This document shows, one piece after another, positions 7,676 through 16,135 of a stretch of DNA of 34,015 nt. Where the stretch lies: the NCBI GenBank assembly GCA_027310305.1, contig DAIDBD010000086.1, positions 1 through 34,015 on the forward strand, given 5' to 3'. A program made the position numbers and the translations under genes. How positions within the stretch are numbered: the first letter of the stretch is position 1; every line of letters begins with the position of its first letter. The stretch comes from Herminiimonas sp. (GTDB lineage Bacteria; Pseudomonadota; Gammaproteobacteria; Burkholderiales; Burkholderiaceae_D). Under the pieces are notes generated by a model. The model made no database searches. It saw only the letters and a list, made by a program, of their open reading frames with translations, and was not told the origin of the DNA.

Positions 7676-8044
7676 TCAGGCAGCGGGCGCCTCGGCACGG
7701 TGGCTCTTGACGGCATCTTCCTTCTGCACCGCCCTCATCATCGGCGATGGCGTCGTTTCAGCCTTCTTCATCTTGACGGTGAGATGGCGCAGCACGGCAT
7801 CGTTGAATTTGAAGCCGGTTTCGATTTCAGCCAGCGTCTCGCTGTCGCACTCGATATTCAGGCAGACGTAATGTGCTTTTGCCAGCTTCTGAATCATGTA
7901 AGCCATCTGGCGACGGCCCCAGTCTTCGACGCGGTGCACTTGACCGCCGCGGGTGGTGACGATGCCCTTGTAGCGTTCGATCATTGCGGGCACTTGCTCG
8001 CTCTGATCCGGATGGACGATAAATACGATTTCATAATGACGCAT
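7676..8044 (-). CDS. rpsF: 30S ribosomal protein S6
   Basis: S6 binds S18 on the 30S platform. The product starts [19 protein letters not shown] and contains [20 protein letters not shown], both diagnostic. The open frame extends upstream to 8137, but AAGGAG lies 8 bases before the ATG at 8044, which gives the family N-terminus and 122 residues. The C-terminal tail is short and charged. It is the first gene of the operon; priB follows after 28 bases. Confidence 0.96.
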   Translation of the reverse strand: MRHYEIVFIVHPDQSEQVPAMIERYKGIVTTRGGQVHRVEDWGRRQMAYMIQKLAKAHYVCLNIECDSETLAEIETGFKFNDAVLRHLTVKMKKAETTPSPMMRAVQKEDAVKSHRAEAPAA

Positions 8045-8119
8045 ATAAGCTCCTTTTGGACGGATTGAAAAATCGCCCACCCCGGCGTCAAGACGAGTGT
8101 GGGAAGAGGAAAACCGGAA

Positions 8120-8148
8120 ATCATACCTGAAAATCATAAAAAACCCAA
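8120..8148 (-). promoter_or_regulatory. Promoter of the rpsF operon
   Basis: On the minus strand TTGGGT (8148-8143), a 17-base spacer and TATGAT (8125-8120) form a good sigma-70 promoter. Transcription would start near 8113, leaving a leader of about 70 bases before rpsF, long enough to carry the S6:S18 binding structure that autoregulates this operon in many bacteria. I did not work out that structure. Confidence 0.55.
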
Positions 8149-8228
8149 CAGTTTCAAGCGCTTATCGCTCATATCAGCATAAATTGGCTCGAATTACATG
8201 CATGAATGTGCTTGCATTTGCAGAAATA

Positions 8229-8261
8229 CTGTATAAAAATACAGACTGTTTGAATAAACAG
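8229..8261 (+). promoter_or_regulatory. Two adjacent LexA (SOS) boxes
   Basis: CTGTATAAAAATACAG (8229-8244) and CTGTTTGAATAAACAG (8246-8261) both match CTGT-N8-ACAG perfectly and are separated by one base, so they lie on nearly the same helix face spacing of 17 bases. The first box overlaps the likely -10 region, with a TTGCAT (8212-8217) upstream. This is the autoregulatory operator of lexA. Confidence 0.93.
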
Positions 8262-8293
8262 TCTGCAAGGTAGAACTTGCCAAGGTCATGCCC

Positions 8294-8959
8294 ATGATTA
8301 AACTTACCGCTCGCCAGGAACAAATTTTGAACCTGATCAGGGATGCGATTGAAAATACCGGCTTCCCGCCGACACGCGCCGAGATCGCTACCGAATTGGG
8401 TTTTCGTTCAGCCAATGCCGCGGAAGAGCATTTGCAGGCACTGGCGCGCAAAGGCGCAATTGAAATTTCGCCGGGCACTTCACGCGGCATTCGTTTGCGC
8501 GACATGAACCTGGAAAAAGGGCTGCCCCGATTCGGCGGCACGCAAATGGCGCTGCCTCATCCTTCGTTGATGCAGTTATGCCTGCCTTTGATTGGCCGTG
8601 TCGCTGCCGGTTCACCGATTCTTGCACAAGAACATATTGACGCGACTTACAACGTAGATTCCTCGCTGTTCACGGCGAAACCCGATTACCTGCTGAAGGT
8701 ACGCGGCATGTCGATGCGGGACGCCGGGATTCTGGATGGCGACTTGATCGCCGTCAAAAAATCCGATAGCGCCAAGAATGGACAAATCGTCGTGGCACGC
8801 CTGGGCGATGACGTTACCGTCAAACGCTACAAAAAATCGGGAGCGCTGATCGAATTGCTGCCGGAAAATTCCGACTTTCAAACGATTCGTATCGATTCCA
8901 GCCGCGATGATTTTGCGCTCGAAGGTTTGGCAGTGGGGTTGTTGCGAGCCTGGGGATAA
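8294..8959 (+). CDS. lexA: LexA SOS repressor
   Basis: LexA represses the DNA-damage regulon and cleaves itself when RecA filaments form. The N-terminal winged helix begins [19 protein letters not shown] and includes [14 protein letters not shown]. The self-cleavage site is the Ala-Gly in GRVAAGSPI (residues ~107-110), the catalytic Ser is in [11 protein letters not shown], and the catalytic Lys is in [10 protein letters not shown]. The ATG at 8294 is preferred over 8288 because AAGG (8282-8285) is 8 bases away instead of 2. Two SOS boxes lie upstream. The stop codon is one base from the stop of the convergent PrpF gene. Confidence 0.96.
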   Translation: MIKLTARQEQILNLIRDAIENTGFPPTRAEIATELGFRSANAAEEHLQALARKGAIEISPGTSRGIRLRDMNLEKGLPRFGGTQMALPHPSLMQLCLPLIGRVAAGSPILAQEHIDATYNVDSSLFTAKPDYLLKVRGMSMRDAGILDGDLIAVKKSDSAKNGQIVVARLGDDVTVKRYKKSGALIELLPENSDFQTIRIDSSRDDFALEGLAVGLLRAWG

Positions 8960-8960
8960 A

Positions 8961-10109
8961 TTACGGCTGATGTACCCAGCCGGACATGATCAGGCGTGCG
9001 CTGCGGACAAGAACCGCCTTTTCCATTCGCCATCTGCCATTGTCATGCCGCACTGTCGCACCGATCGACAGACGGCCGGAAACATGGCCTAGCCGGACAG
9101 TATTCCGGGGATGCGTTTCCGACGACCCCTGCATGGCTCGTGCCACGATCGAGCCCGGCAATGCTGCCGCAACCGCCAGTGCGATGGCGCCGGTACCGGT
9201 AAATGCATGATGCAGTCTGCCCATCGACAGGATACGCGCCAGCACATCGATCTGGTGCGTTTCAACCATCACACCTGCACTGGTTATATAAGATGCGGGT
9301 GGCGCGACCCATGACAATTTTGGCGTTGCCGGACGCTCTTGCGTTGCGTTTGCCGTATCGGTTGCCAATCCCATCATCACTGATGCAGTTGCCCGAATCG
9401 TTTCGCAGCGCGCCAGCAGCGCTGCATCGGCATTGACGAACTCCGGCAATTCCTTGCCGCTCAAGCCGAGCGCTGCCGCCTCAATGAAGACGGTCGGATT
9501 TCCCGCAGTGAGCAATGTCGCTTCGATGCGCCCTATCCCCGGAATATTCAGGATATCGACGACATGGCCGGTCGGCAGCAAGGCGGTATCGTGATCATCG
9601 TCTTCGATAAATTCCAGCCCTATCTCCGCAGAACCGAATGCAACGCCGTCTTCCTGAAAGTCACCCGCTTCGAGCGGCAAGCCATCTGCAACCGGTACAT
9701 GAGCGACGATGCGCTGGCCAATATTGACCTGCCGGATTCGTACGGGAACCGTATCACCGGCACCTTGTGTATCCACCAACCCCATATGGATTGCCGCCGG
9801 CCCGACAGCGGCTGACAGGTTGCCGCAATTACCCGACCAGTCGATCAACGGCGCATCGATGGCCACTGCGCCAAACAGATAATCGACGTCGTATCCGGCG
9901 CGCTGCGATTTTGACAGTACCACCACCTTGCTGGTGCTGGACGTGGCGCCGCCCATGCCGTCCGACTGCTTGCGATACGGATCAGGACTGCCGATCACGC
10001 GCAGCAGCAATGCGTCGCGCTGCTGCGCATCCGCAGGCAAATCGACGGCATTGAAGAAAACGCCTTTGGAGGTGCCGCCGCGCATGTAAAGAGCCGGAAG
10101 CCGCTTCAT
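8961..10109 (-). CDS. PrpF-family isomerase (aconitate/oxalomesaconate type)
   Basis: The PrpF family (diaminopimelate-epimerase fold) isomerises double bonds in tricarboxylic acids: 2-methyl-trans-aconitate in propionate catabolism, or 4-oxalomesaconate in gallate/protocatechuate breakdown. The N-terminal LYMRGGTSKGVFF, the QSDGMGGATSSTSK stretch near residues 48-61 and DWSGNCGNLSAAVGPAAI near residues 91-108 are family hallmarks. At 382 residues it is full length. No prpB/C/D or aromatic degradation genes lie nearby, so the substrate cannot be assigned. It converges on lexA with one base between the stop codons, and trmJ is upstream on the same strand. Confidence 0.85.
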   Translation of the reverse strand: MKRLPALYMRGGTSKGVFFNAVDLPADAQQRDALLLRVIGSPDPYRKQSDGMGGATSSTSKVVVLSKSQRAGYDVDYLFGAVAIDAPLIDWSGNCGNLSAAVGPAAIHMGLVDTQGAGDTVPVRIRQVNIGQRIVAHVPVADGLPLEAGDFQEDGVAFGSAEIGLEFIEDDDHDTALLPTGHVVDILNIPGIGRIEATLLTAGNPTVFIEAAALGLSGKELPEFVNADAALLARCETIRATASVMMGLATDTANATQERPATPKLSWVAPPASYITSAGVMVETHQIDVLARILSMGRLHHAFTGTGAIALAVAAALPGSIVARAMQGSSETHPRNTVRLGHVSGRLSIGATVRHDNGRWRMEKAVLVRSARLIMSGWVHQP

Positions 10110-10179
10110 TGTTGTCCTTGCATTTTTAATATTGCGAATAGTTCGGTCTCATTTGCGCAGGCACGGCGATCTACGCTGA

Positions 10180-10917
10180 TCATTTTTTCCGGTTCTGTAA
10201 AATCTGCTTCGCGATGCCTCGCAAAATATTGACTTCCTCTGTTTCGAGCTGTGTACGTGAAAACAGCCGCTTGAGCCGCGGCATCAGCTTTTTCGGATTC
10301 GCGGGATCGAGAAAATCAATCGCCGCCAGCGCGTCTTCCAGATGCGCATACATGCCGTCGATTTGTCCAATGCCGGCAAGCTCCCCCTGAAAACCAATGT
10401 CCGTTATCGGCAGCGCATCGCCGGCGCTCGCAACGCGGCACTCATAAGCCAGCACCTGTACCGCCTGTGCCAGATTGAGCGATGAATAATCGGGATTGGC
10501 GGGAATATTGATCAGCATATTGCATTTTTCGACAATCCCATTCGGCAAACCGAAGCGCTCGTTGCCGAACACCAGCGCCGCGGTCAATCCCGCATCGGCC
10601 GCCAATTGCATTGCCAATGCGCGCGGCGCAATCACCGGCGGCGAAAATTCGCGCAAGCGGGCAGATAATGCGGCGGCGAAGTTGCAACCGGCCAGCGCTT
10701 CCTCGATCGAACCGACGATCCGCGCCGCAGTCAACACATCTTGCGCGCCGCTGGCGAATGCAACCGCTTCTTGATGCAGCGTGGCATTCGGCACACGCGG
10801 ATTAACCAGCACCAGTTCTGAAAATCCCATGGTTTTCATTGCCCGCGCCGCCGCGCCAATATTGCCGGGCCGGCTGGTTTCGATCAGCACGAAGCGCAGG
10901 CGATTGAAAAGAGACAT
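10180..10917 (-). CDS. trmJ: tRNA (cytidine/uridine-2'-O-) methyltransferase TrmJ
   Basis: TrmJ is a SPOUT methyltransferase that methylates the 2'-OH of residue 32 in certain tRNAs. The start LRFVLIETSRPGNIGAAARAMKTMG is characteristic (here seen from residue ~7), followed by LVLVNPR. The knot region includes ALVFGNERFGLPN near residues 125-137 and IPANPDYSSLNLAQAVQVLAYE near residues 145-166, which carry the SAM-binding loops. An ATG at 10938 is also in frame, but 10917 gives the usual N-terminus; neither has a clear Shine-Dalgarno. It is divergent from suhB, an arrangement common in betaproteobacteria. Confidence 0.9.
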   Translation of the reverse strand: MSLFNRLRFVLIETSRPGNIGAAARAMKTMGFSELVLVNPRVPNATLHQEAVAFASGAQDVLTAARIVGSIEEALAGCNFAAALSARLREFSPPVIAPRALAMQLAADAGLTAALVFGNERFGLPNGIVEKCNMLINIPANPDYSSLNLAQAVQVLAYECRVASAGDALPITDIGFQGELAGIGQIDGMYAHLEDALAAIDFLDPANPKKLMPRLKRLFSRTQLETEEVNILRGIAKQILQNRKK

Positions 10918-11041
10918 ACTGGTTTTGAGCGGCATCATTTAAAATAGTGGCATTGCGCGGTAAAGAGTAAAACTGTTCCGGTTTGAAATTTGCCGCATCG
11001 CTCATTAATCAATTCCATGCGGTTCCCTCGCGGCAGGCGTC

Positions 11042-11064
11042 GGTTCCGCCATTTTAACGGAACC
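11042..11064 (+). promoter_or_regulatory. Hairpin over the suhB ribosome binding site
   Basis: GGTTCCG (11042-11048) and CGGAACC (11058-11064) are perfect inverted repeats with a 9-base A/T-rich loop, ending 3 bases before the suhB ATG. The 3' arm contains the only SD-like bases (GGAA), so folding would restrict translation initiation. Confidence 0.45.
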
Positions 11065-11067
11065 TCT

Positions 11068-11862
11068 ATGCATCCCATGCTCAATACGGCGATCAAGGCC
11101 GCGCGCCGCGGCGCCGCGATCATCAACCGCGCTTCGTTCGATCTCGACCGGCTCACGGTGACCGAGAAAAATCACAACGATTTCGTTACCGAAGTCGACT
11201 CGGCCGCCGAACAGGCGATCATCGATGTGCTGAAAAACGCCTATCCCGACCATGCGATTCTGGCGGAAGAATCGGGCGCCTCGGCCAACCTGCATGATGA
11301 GAATGAAAATGTCTGGATCATCGATCCGCTCGACGGCACCACCAACTTCATCCACGGCTTTCCGCAATATTGCGTATCGATCGCGTTGCAGCAGCGCGGT
11401 CAGATCACGCAAGCCGTGGTCTACGATCCAACCCGCAACGACCTGTTTACCGCCACCAAGGGCGCCGGCGCCTACCTGAATGAAAAGCGCATCCGCGTGA
11501 CCAGGCGCGACAAGATTGCCGATGCGCTGATCGGCACCGGCTTTCCCTATTCCAATCTGCAAAAGCTGGATGAATACCTGAAAATGTTTCGCATCATGAC
11601 CGAAAAATCCGCCGGTCTGCGGCGCCCGGGCGCCGCTGCGCTGGACCTGGCCTATGTCGCCGCCGGCCGCCTCGACGGTTTTTTTGAAAAGGGATTACAG
11701 CCGTGGGACATGGCGGCAGGTTCGTTGCTGATCACCGAAGCGGGCGGCATCATGGGTACGTTCGCCGGCGAGTCGGATTATTTATACAAAGGCGACGTGA
11801 TTGCCGGCACGCCGAAAGTATTCGCACAAATGGTAGCGCTGCTGGCGCCGTTTGCAAAATAG
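11068..11862 (+). CDS. suhB: Inositol-1-monophosphatase family protein SuhB
   Basis: SuhB dephosphorylates inositol-1-phosphate in vitro and in bacteria also acts with Nus factors on rRNA transcription. The metal-binding motifs are AEESGA near residues 68-73, [17 protein letters not shown] near residues 84-100, and [15 protein letters not shown] near residues 213-227. An upstream in-frame start at 10990 would add a basic 26-residue extension without a ribosome binding site; the ATG at 11068 gives the standard 264-residue protein. A terminator follows at 11897. Confidence 0.94.
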   Translation: MHPMLNTAIKAARRGAAIINRASFDLDRLTVTEKNHNDFVTEVDSAAEQAIIDVLKNAYPDHAILAEESGASANLHDENENVWIIDPLDGTTNFIHGFPQYCVSIALQQRGQITQAVVYDPTRNDLFTATKGAGAYLNEKRIRVTRRDKIADALIGTGFPYSNLQKLDEYLKMFRIMTEKSAGLRRPGAAALDLAYVAAGRLDGFFEKGLQPWDMAAGSLLITEAGGIMGTFAGESDYLYKGDVIAGTPKVFAQMVALLAPFAK

Positions 11863-11896
11863 AACGCGCCCGTCCCCCTGCCGATTTCAGGCACAC

Positions 11897-11928
11897 CGGC
11901 CCGCTGCAACGCGGGCCGTTTTCATTTT
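11897..11928 (+). terminator. Rho-independent terminator after suhB
   Basis: CGGCCCGC (11897-11904) pairs with GCGGGCCG (11911-11918) around a 6-base loop and is followed by TTTTCATTTT. It lies 35 bases after the suhB stop. A TATACT at 11956-11961 just beyond could be the -10 of the rhlE promoter, but no good -35 was found. Confidence 0.82.
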
Positions 11929-12112
11929 ATCCGGTCCTCAACCGGCAACGGCTGTTATACTGCCCGGACGCGGCACATTTCCAGTCACCTTGCCGCTGTC
12001 TATTCCGACCTCCTGCATTCCCCGGTTAAAGCATTCGGGGGCAGGTCCCAATCCGTTTGCCTGCGACTGGCGCCTTCGATGGCGACAGGCCGATATTTTC
12101 TATTGAGTTGTC

Positions 12113-13456
12113 ATGTCCTTCATCGAACTCGGCTTGTCCGAAGCAATTGTGCGTGCCGTCACCGAACACGGTTATACCATTCCCACTCCGATTCAAACGC
12201 AAGCGATTCCTGCCGTACTGGCAGGCGGCGACCTGCTGGCCGGCGCGCAAACCGGCACCGGCAAGACCGCCGGTTTTACATTGCCGATCCTGCATCGGCT
12301 ATCGGCCAATTCAAGCGGCTCAGCAACCGCAACGCGTCCGATCCGTACGCTGATCCTGACGCCCACCCGCGAACTCGCGGCGCAGGTCGAGGAAAGCGTT
12401 CGTACCTACGGCAAATACACGAAGCTGACCTCGACCGTGATCTTCGGCGGCGTCGGCATCAATCCGCAGATCAAGCTGCTCAAGCACGGTGTCGATATCC
12501 TGGTCGCAACGCCGGGCCGCCTGCTCGATCACATGCAGCAAGGTACGGTCAATCTGTCGCAGGTTGAAATCCTGGTGCTGGATGAAGCCGATCGCATGCT
12601 CGACATGGGCTTCATCAAGGATATTCGCAAGATTCTGGCGGTGCTGCCGAAGAAGCGTCAGAACCTGTTGTTCTCCGCGACTTTTTCCGATGAGATCAAG
12701 ACGCTTGCCGACGGCCTGCTGAACGCGCCCGCAATGATCGAAGTCGCGCGCCGCAATTCAACCGTTGAAATCATCGCGCAAAAAGTCCATCCGGTCGATC
12801 GCGACCGCAAGCATCCGCTGCTCGCGCATCTGATCAAGACCAATCAGTGGTCGCAAGTGCTGGTATTCACACGAACCAAGCACGGCGCCAACAAGCTGGT
12901 CGAGCAGCTTGAAAAAGATGGCATCACCGGACTGGCAATTCACGGCAACAAGAGCCAGTCGGCGCGCACCCGCGCACTGTCCGAATTCAAGGAGGGCAGC
13001 TTGCAGGTGCTGGTCGCGACCGATATCGCCGCACGCGGCATCGACATCGACCAGTTGCCGCATGTCGTCAACTACGACCTGCCCAATATCCCGGAGGATT
13101 ACGTGCATCGCATCGGACGCACCGGCCGCGCCGGCGCCACCGGCGAAGCGGTGTCGCTGGTGTGCGTTGACGAACACGACATGCTGAAGGATATCGAAAA
13201 ACTGATCAAACGCGCACTGCCGAAGGAAGTCATCGCCGGCTTCGAGCCGGATCTCAACGCACGAGCTCAACCGATTCAGCTACGCAGCGGCAACGGCGGC
13301 GGACGCGGTCAGTCGCAAGGCCGGACAGGCGCAGCCAAATCCCGCGCGGCACCTGCGGCGCCGATAGCCAGACCGCAAGGTCCGGCTAAAACATTCGGCG
13401 GCAACAGCACTTCCCGTCCGGCCGCACCGCGCCGCTCGGGCGGCCGCGGCAGATGA
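12113..13456 (+). CDS. rhlE: DEAD-box ATP-dependent RNA helicase (RhlE type)
   Basis: This helicase unwinds short RNA duplexes, typically in ribosome assembly or mRNA turnover. The Q motif ([14 protein letters not shown]) is followed by the Walker A AQTGTGKT near residue 44, [19 protein letters not shown] near residue 153, the SAT motif in [10 protein letters not shown] near residue 186, and [10 protein letters not shown] near residue 332. The last ~70 residues form a basic low-complexity tail rich in Gly, Arg, Ala and Pro, which in RhlE proteins binds RNA non-specifically. The length of 447 residues is normal. The gene stands alone, between suhB and a diguanylate cyclase. Confidence 0.93.
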   Translation: MSFIELGLSEAIVRAVTEHGYTIPTPIQTQAIPAVLAGGDLLAGAQTGTGKTAGFTLPILHRLSANSSGSATATRPIRTLILTPTRELAAQVEESVRTYGKYTKLTSTVIFGGVGINPQIKLLKHGVDILVATPGRLLDHMQQGTVNLSQVEILVLDEADRMLDMGFIKDIRKILAVLPKKRQNLLFSATFSDEIKTLADGLLNAPAMIEVARRNSTVEIIAQKVHPVDRDRKHPLLAHLIKTNQWSQVLVFTRTKHGANKLVEQLEKDGITGLAIHGNKSQSARTRALSEFKEGSLQVLVATDIAARGIDIDQLPHVVNYDLPNIPEDYVHRIGRTGRAGATGEAVSLVCVDEHDMLKDIEKLIKRALPKEVIAGFEPDLNARAQPIQLRSGNGGGRGQSQGRTGAAKSRAAPAAPIARPQGPAKTFGGNSTSRPAAPRRSGGRGR

Positions 13457-13731
13457 TCCGAACCGGCCGCGGCGGACAAATGGAGGTTACATCGTGGCCG
13501 GACATTCATCGGTTTTTTCGCTTGCCGGTGCCGGCGCGGCATGAGCAATGCAATTCGATGTGATCTTTGACGGTCCGCATTGCCTCGCTCAATCCGTTTT
13601 GGTAAAACTGCGCAGGTATTTTTGGGAATTATTTGAGCAAGCTCTGGTATTCTTGAAACCTCGCGGAAAATAAAACAAGTTCCGATCAAGGCAAAGAACA
13701 TGCATTTTTCTGTCCGGCTTTTCAATGCTCG
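13457..13731. other. Intergenic region rhlE to diguanylate cyclase
   Basis: About 275 bases without a supported gene. I found no clear intrinsic terminator for rhlE and no convincing promoter for the following gene. The stretch becomes A/T-rich from about 13600, consistent with regulatory DNA. Confidence 0.35.
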
Positions 13732-16029
13732 TTGCGTGCAGGCAAACAAGTGAGAACTCCGGCCGGTTCAATGCGTCGATTTGCAGCCCAACTGCGCTGG
13801 TCGATTCTTTTACCGGCCTTTATCGTATCGGCGGCCGGCGCGCCATGGATTCTTGCCACGGCATATCGGCATGTGCCGCATCCGTGGCCGGAAGCGATAG
13901 CGTCGCTTTGCATGCTTGTCCTCGCTGCACTTATCGTTATTCAAGGCAACCGCCTGCGCAAGAGCAAAGCCGCAGCCAGGAACGCACAAGCCGTTTTGCG
14001 CGCCGTGGCGAAAGGCAGCCTTGATGCGTTTTACATTCTGAACAGTCATCGCGGCCCGGATCATCGCATCGCGGATTTCGTCTACATCGATTTGAATGAC
14101 CGAGGCGCTCAGTTGATCGGCAAGCTCCGTACGGAAATCCTCGGCGCAAAATTATGCGAACTGTTGCCGGTGCTCCGAACTGACGGTCTGTTCGACAAAT
14201 ATGTCAAGGCAGTGGAAAGCGGCGAATCGCTGGAGGAAGAATTCCAGATCGATGCGCCGAATATTCAAGCGCGCTGGCTGCATCATCAAATCATACCGAT
14301 GGATGACGGCATCGTGATCACCACGCGCGATATTTCAGCACGCAAGCATGCGGAAATGGAAACCCGCAGCAATCGCGCTTTCCTGCAATCGCTGATCGAC
14401 CATCTGCCGCTGCTGATCTATGCAAAGAATTTGCGTGCCGACAACAGCGGCCGGATAATCGTCTGGAACAAGGCCGCTGAAGCCGTGACCGGTTATCCGG
14501 AACAAGACGTCATCGGCAAAACCAACCGCGAAGCTTTTCCGCCCAACATGGCGGAAATGTACGACGAGGTCGACCGGAAAATTCTTGCCGATCCAATGGT
14601 CGTGGATTATCCGGAAGTGCCATTCCGGCGATCGGATGGCGGATTGCGTTTCATGCACATCATTTCAGTGCCGCTGCTGGGAGACGATAACCGGCCTGAA
14701 TACGTTCTCGGTATCGCCGAAGACATTACCGGCCGCAGGGGACAGGAACTGGCGCTGCGAACCAAGCAGGCAGAACTGGCGGCAGCGAACGATGCTTCGC
14801 CGCTCGGCCTGTTCCGCACCAATCCGCAAGGCGGCTGCACCTACGTCAACCGCACTTACGAAGAAATGTCGGGAATGGCGCGCGACCAGGCTTTGGGAAA
14901 CGGCTGGGTGCAAGCGATCCACCCGGAAGACCGGGTCAAAGTCTTTCAAGGCTGGGGGCAATCGTCGCGCACGCATACGCCGTATCAGGGCACTTACCGT
15001 TTTCGGCATCCGGACGGACGCATAGTCTGGGTTTCCGTGAAAACGGCGCCGATCATCGTCGATGGCCGGATCGAAGGCTATGCCGGCAGCGTGGATGACA
15101 TTACCGCCCGGCGCGAAGCCGAGCAGGCCTTGTCGGACAGCGAACAGCGTTTGCGCACCATCGCCGATACCCTGCCTGCATTGGTGGCCTACATCGACGC
15201 CGATGAACGCTACCGCTTCAACAACATCGCGTACGAGCGCGTTTTCGGCGTGAGCCGCAACGACATCCGCGACAAAACCGTCCGCGAGTTCGCGGGCGAG
15301 GAAGAATACCGCTTCATCAAACCCTACATCGAACAGGTATTGCAAGGCGCGGCCGTCACCTTTGAACAGGAAGCGCAGCAGGATTCAATTTATCGTTGCA
15401 ACGAAGCCACGTACATTCCACAGTTCGCGGACGGCAGCAGGCAAGTGGTCGGCTTTCATGTCATGGTTCAGGACATCACGGCAAAGAAACGCGAAGAGAG
15501 GCGCCTGCTTCAATTGACGCAGATCGATAGCTTGACCGGCCTCGTCAACCGTGCCGGTTTCGAGCAGAAACTCGCGGATGCGATGGCGCACAGCCAGACC
15601 TCCGGCGCACTGATCGCAGTCATGTACCTCGATATAGACCATTTCAAGTCGATCAACGATACGCATGGCCACCATGCAGGCGATCTGCTGCTGAAGGCAT
15701 TCGGCAGCCGCTTGTCCCTGATGCTGCGTTCAGCCGATACCATCGCCCGGCTGGGCGGCGACGAGTTCACGATCATCATGCAGGAGCTTGGCAGGATGGA
15801 TGACGCTGAAGCGATAGCCGCCAAGATAGTGCATGCGATTCAATCTCCGTTTTTTCTGGAAGAAATCTCCGTTTCCATCACGGTGAGTCTCGGTCTGGCT
15901 TTTTATCAGTCCGGAACGGGCGATCCGAAAGCGTTGATCAGGCAAGCCGACGAGATGCTTTACCTGGCCAAGGAAGCGGGACGCAACGCTTACCGGGCCG
16001 CTCCGTTTACGGCATTGAAAATACTTTAA
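13732..16029 (+). CDS. Membrane-anchored diguanylate cyclase with four PAS domains
   Basis: The product is predicted to make cyclic di-GMP from two GTP. Two hydrophobic helices near residues 22-44 and 52-71 anchor it in the membrane. Four PAS-like segments follow (about 85-205, 210-340, 345-465 and 468-590), several ending in the typical DIT/DIS linker (ITTRDISARK, AEDITGRR, DDITARREAE, QDITAKKREE). The C-terminal GGDEF domain (about 595-755) has an intact RLGGDEFTI active site near residue 673 and an RSAD inhibitory I-site five residues before it. No EAL domain is present. The start is uncertain: TTG 13732, GTG 13750 and ATG 13771 are all possible and none has a good ribosome binding site. 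Confidence 0.88.
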   Translation: MRAGKQVRTPAGSMRRFAAQLRWSILLPAFIVSAAGAPWILATAYRHVPHPWPEAIASLCMLVLAALIVIQGNRLRKSKAAARNAQAVLRAVAKGSLDAFYILNSHRGPDHRIADFVYIDLNDRGAQLIGKLRTEILGAKLCELLPVLRTDGLFDKYVKAVESGESLEEEFQIDAPNIQARWLHHQIIPMDDGIVITTRDISARKHAEMETRSNRAFLQSLIDHLPLLIYAKNLRADNSGRIIVWNKAAEAVTGYPEQDVIGKTNREAFPPNMAEMYDEVDRKILADPMVVDYPEVPFRRSDGGLRFMHIISVPLLGDDNRPEYVLGIAEDITGRRGQELALRTKQAELAAANDASPLGLFRTNPQGGCTYVNRTYEEMSGMARDQALGNGWVQAIHPEDRVKVFQGWGQSSRTHTPYQGTYRFRHPDGRIVWVSVKTAPIIVDGRIEGYAGSVDDITARREAEQALSDSEQRLRTIADTLPALVAYIDADERYRFNNIAYERVFGVSRNDIRDKTVREFAGEEEYRFIKPYIEQVLQGAAVTFEQEAQQDSIYRCNEATYIPQFADGSRQVVGFHVMVQDITAKKREERRLLQLTQIDSLTGLVNRAGFEQKLADAMAHSQTSGALIAVMYLDIDHFKSINDTHGHHAGDLLLKAFGSRLSLMLRSADTIARLGGDEFTIIMQELGRMDDAEAIAAKIVHAIQSPFFLEEISVSITVSLGLAFYQSGTGDPKALIRQADEMLYLAKEAGRNAYRAAPFTALKIL

Positions 16030-16135
16030 TGTTCTGGAAATGAACGCGGTGGCCGATTCGTGTTTTGCTATCATCCTGTTCCGGCGTGAATAAGAACGGC
16101 AGCCTCTTCCATTTGGATTGATCAGAAAGACCGTA

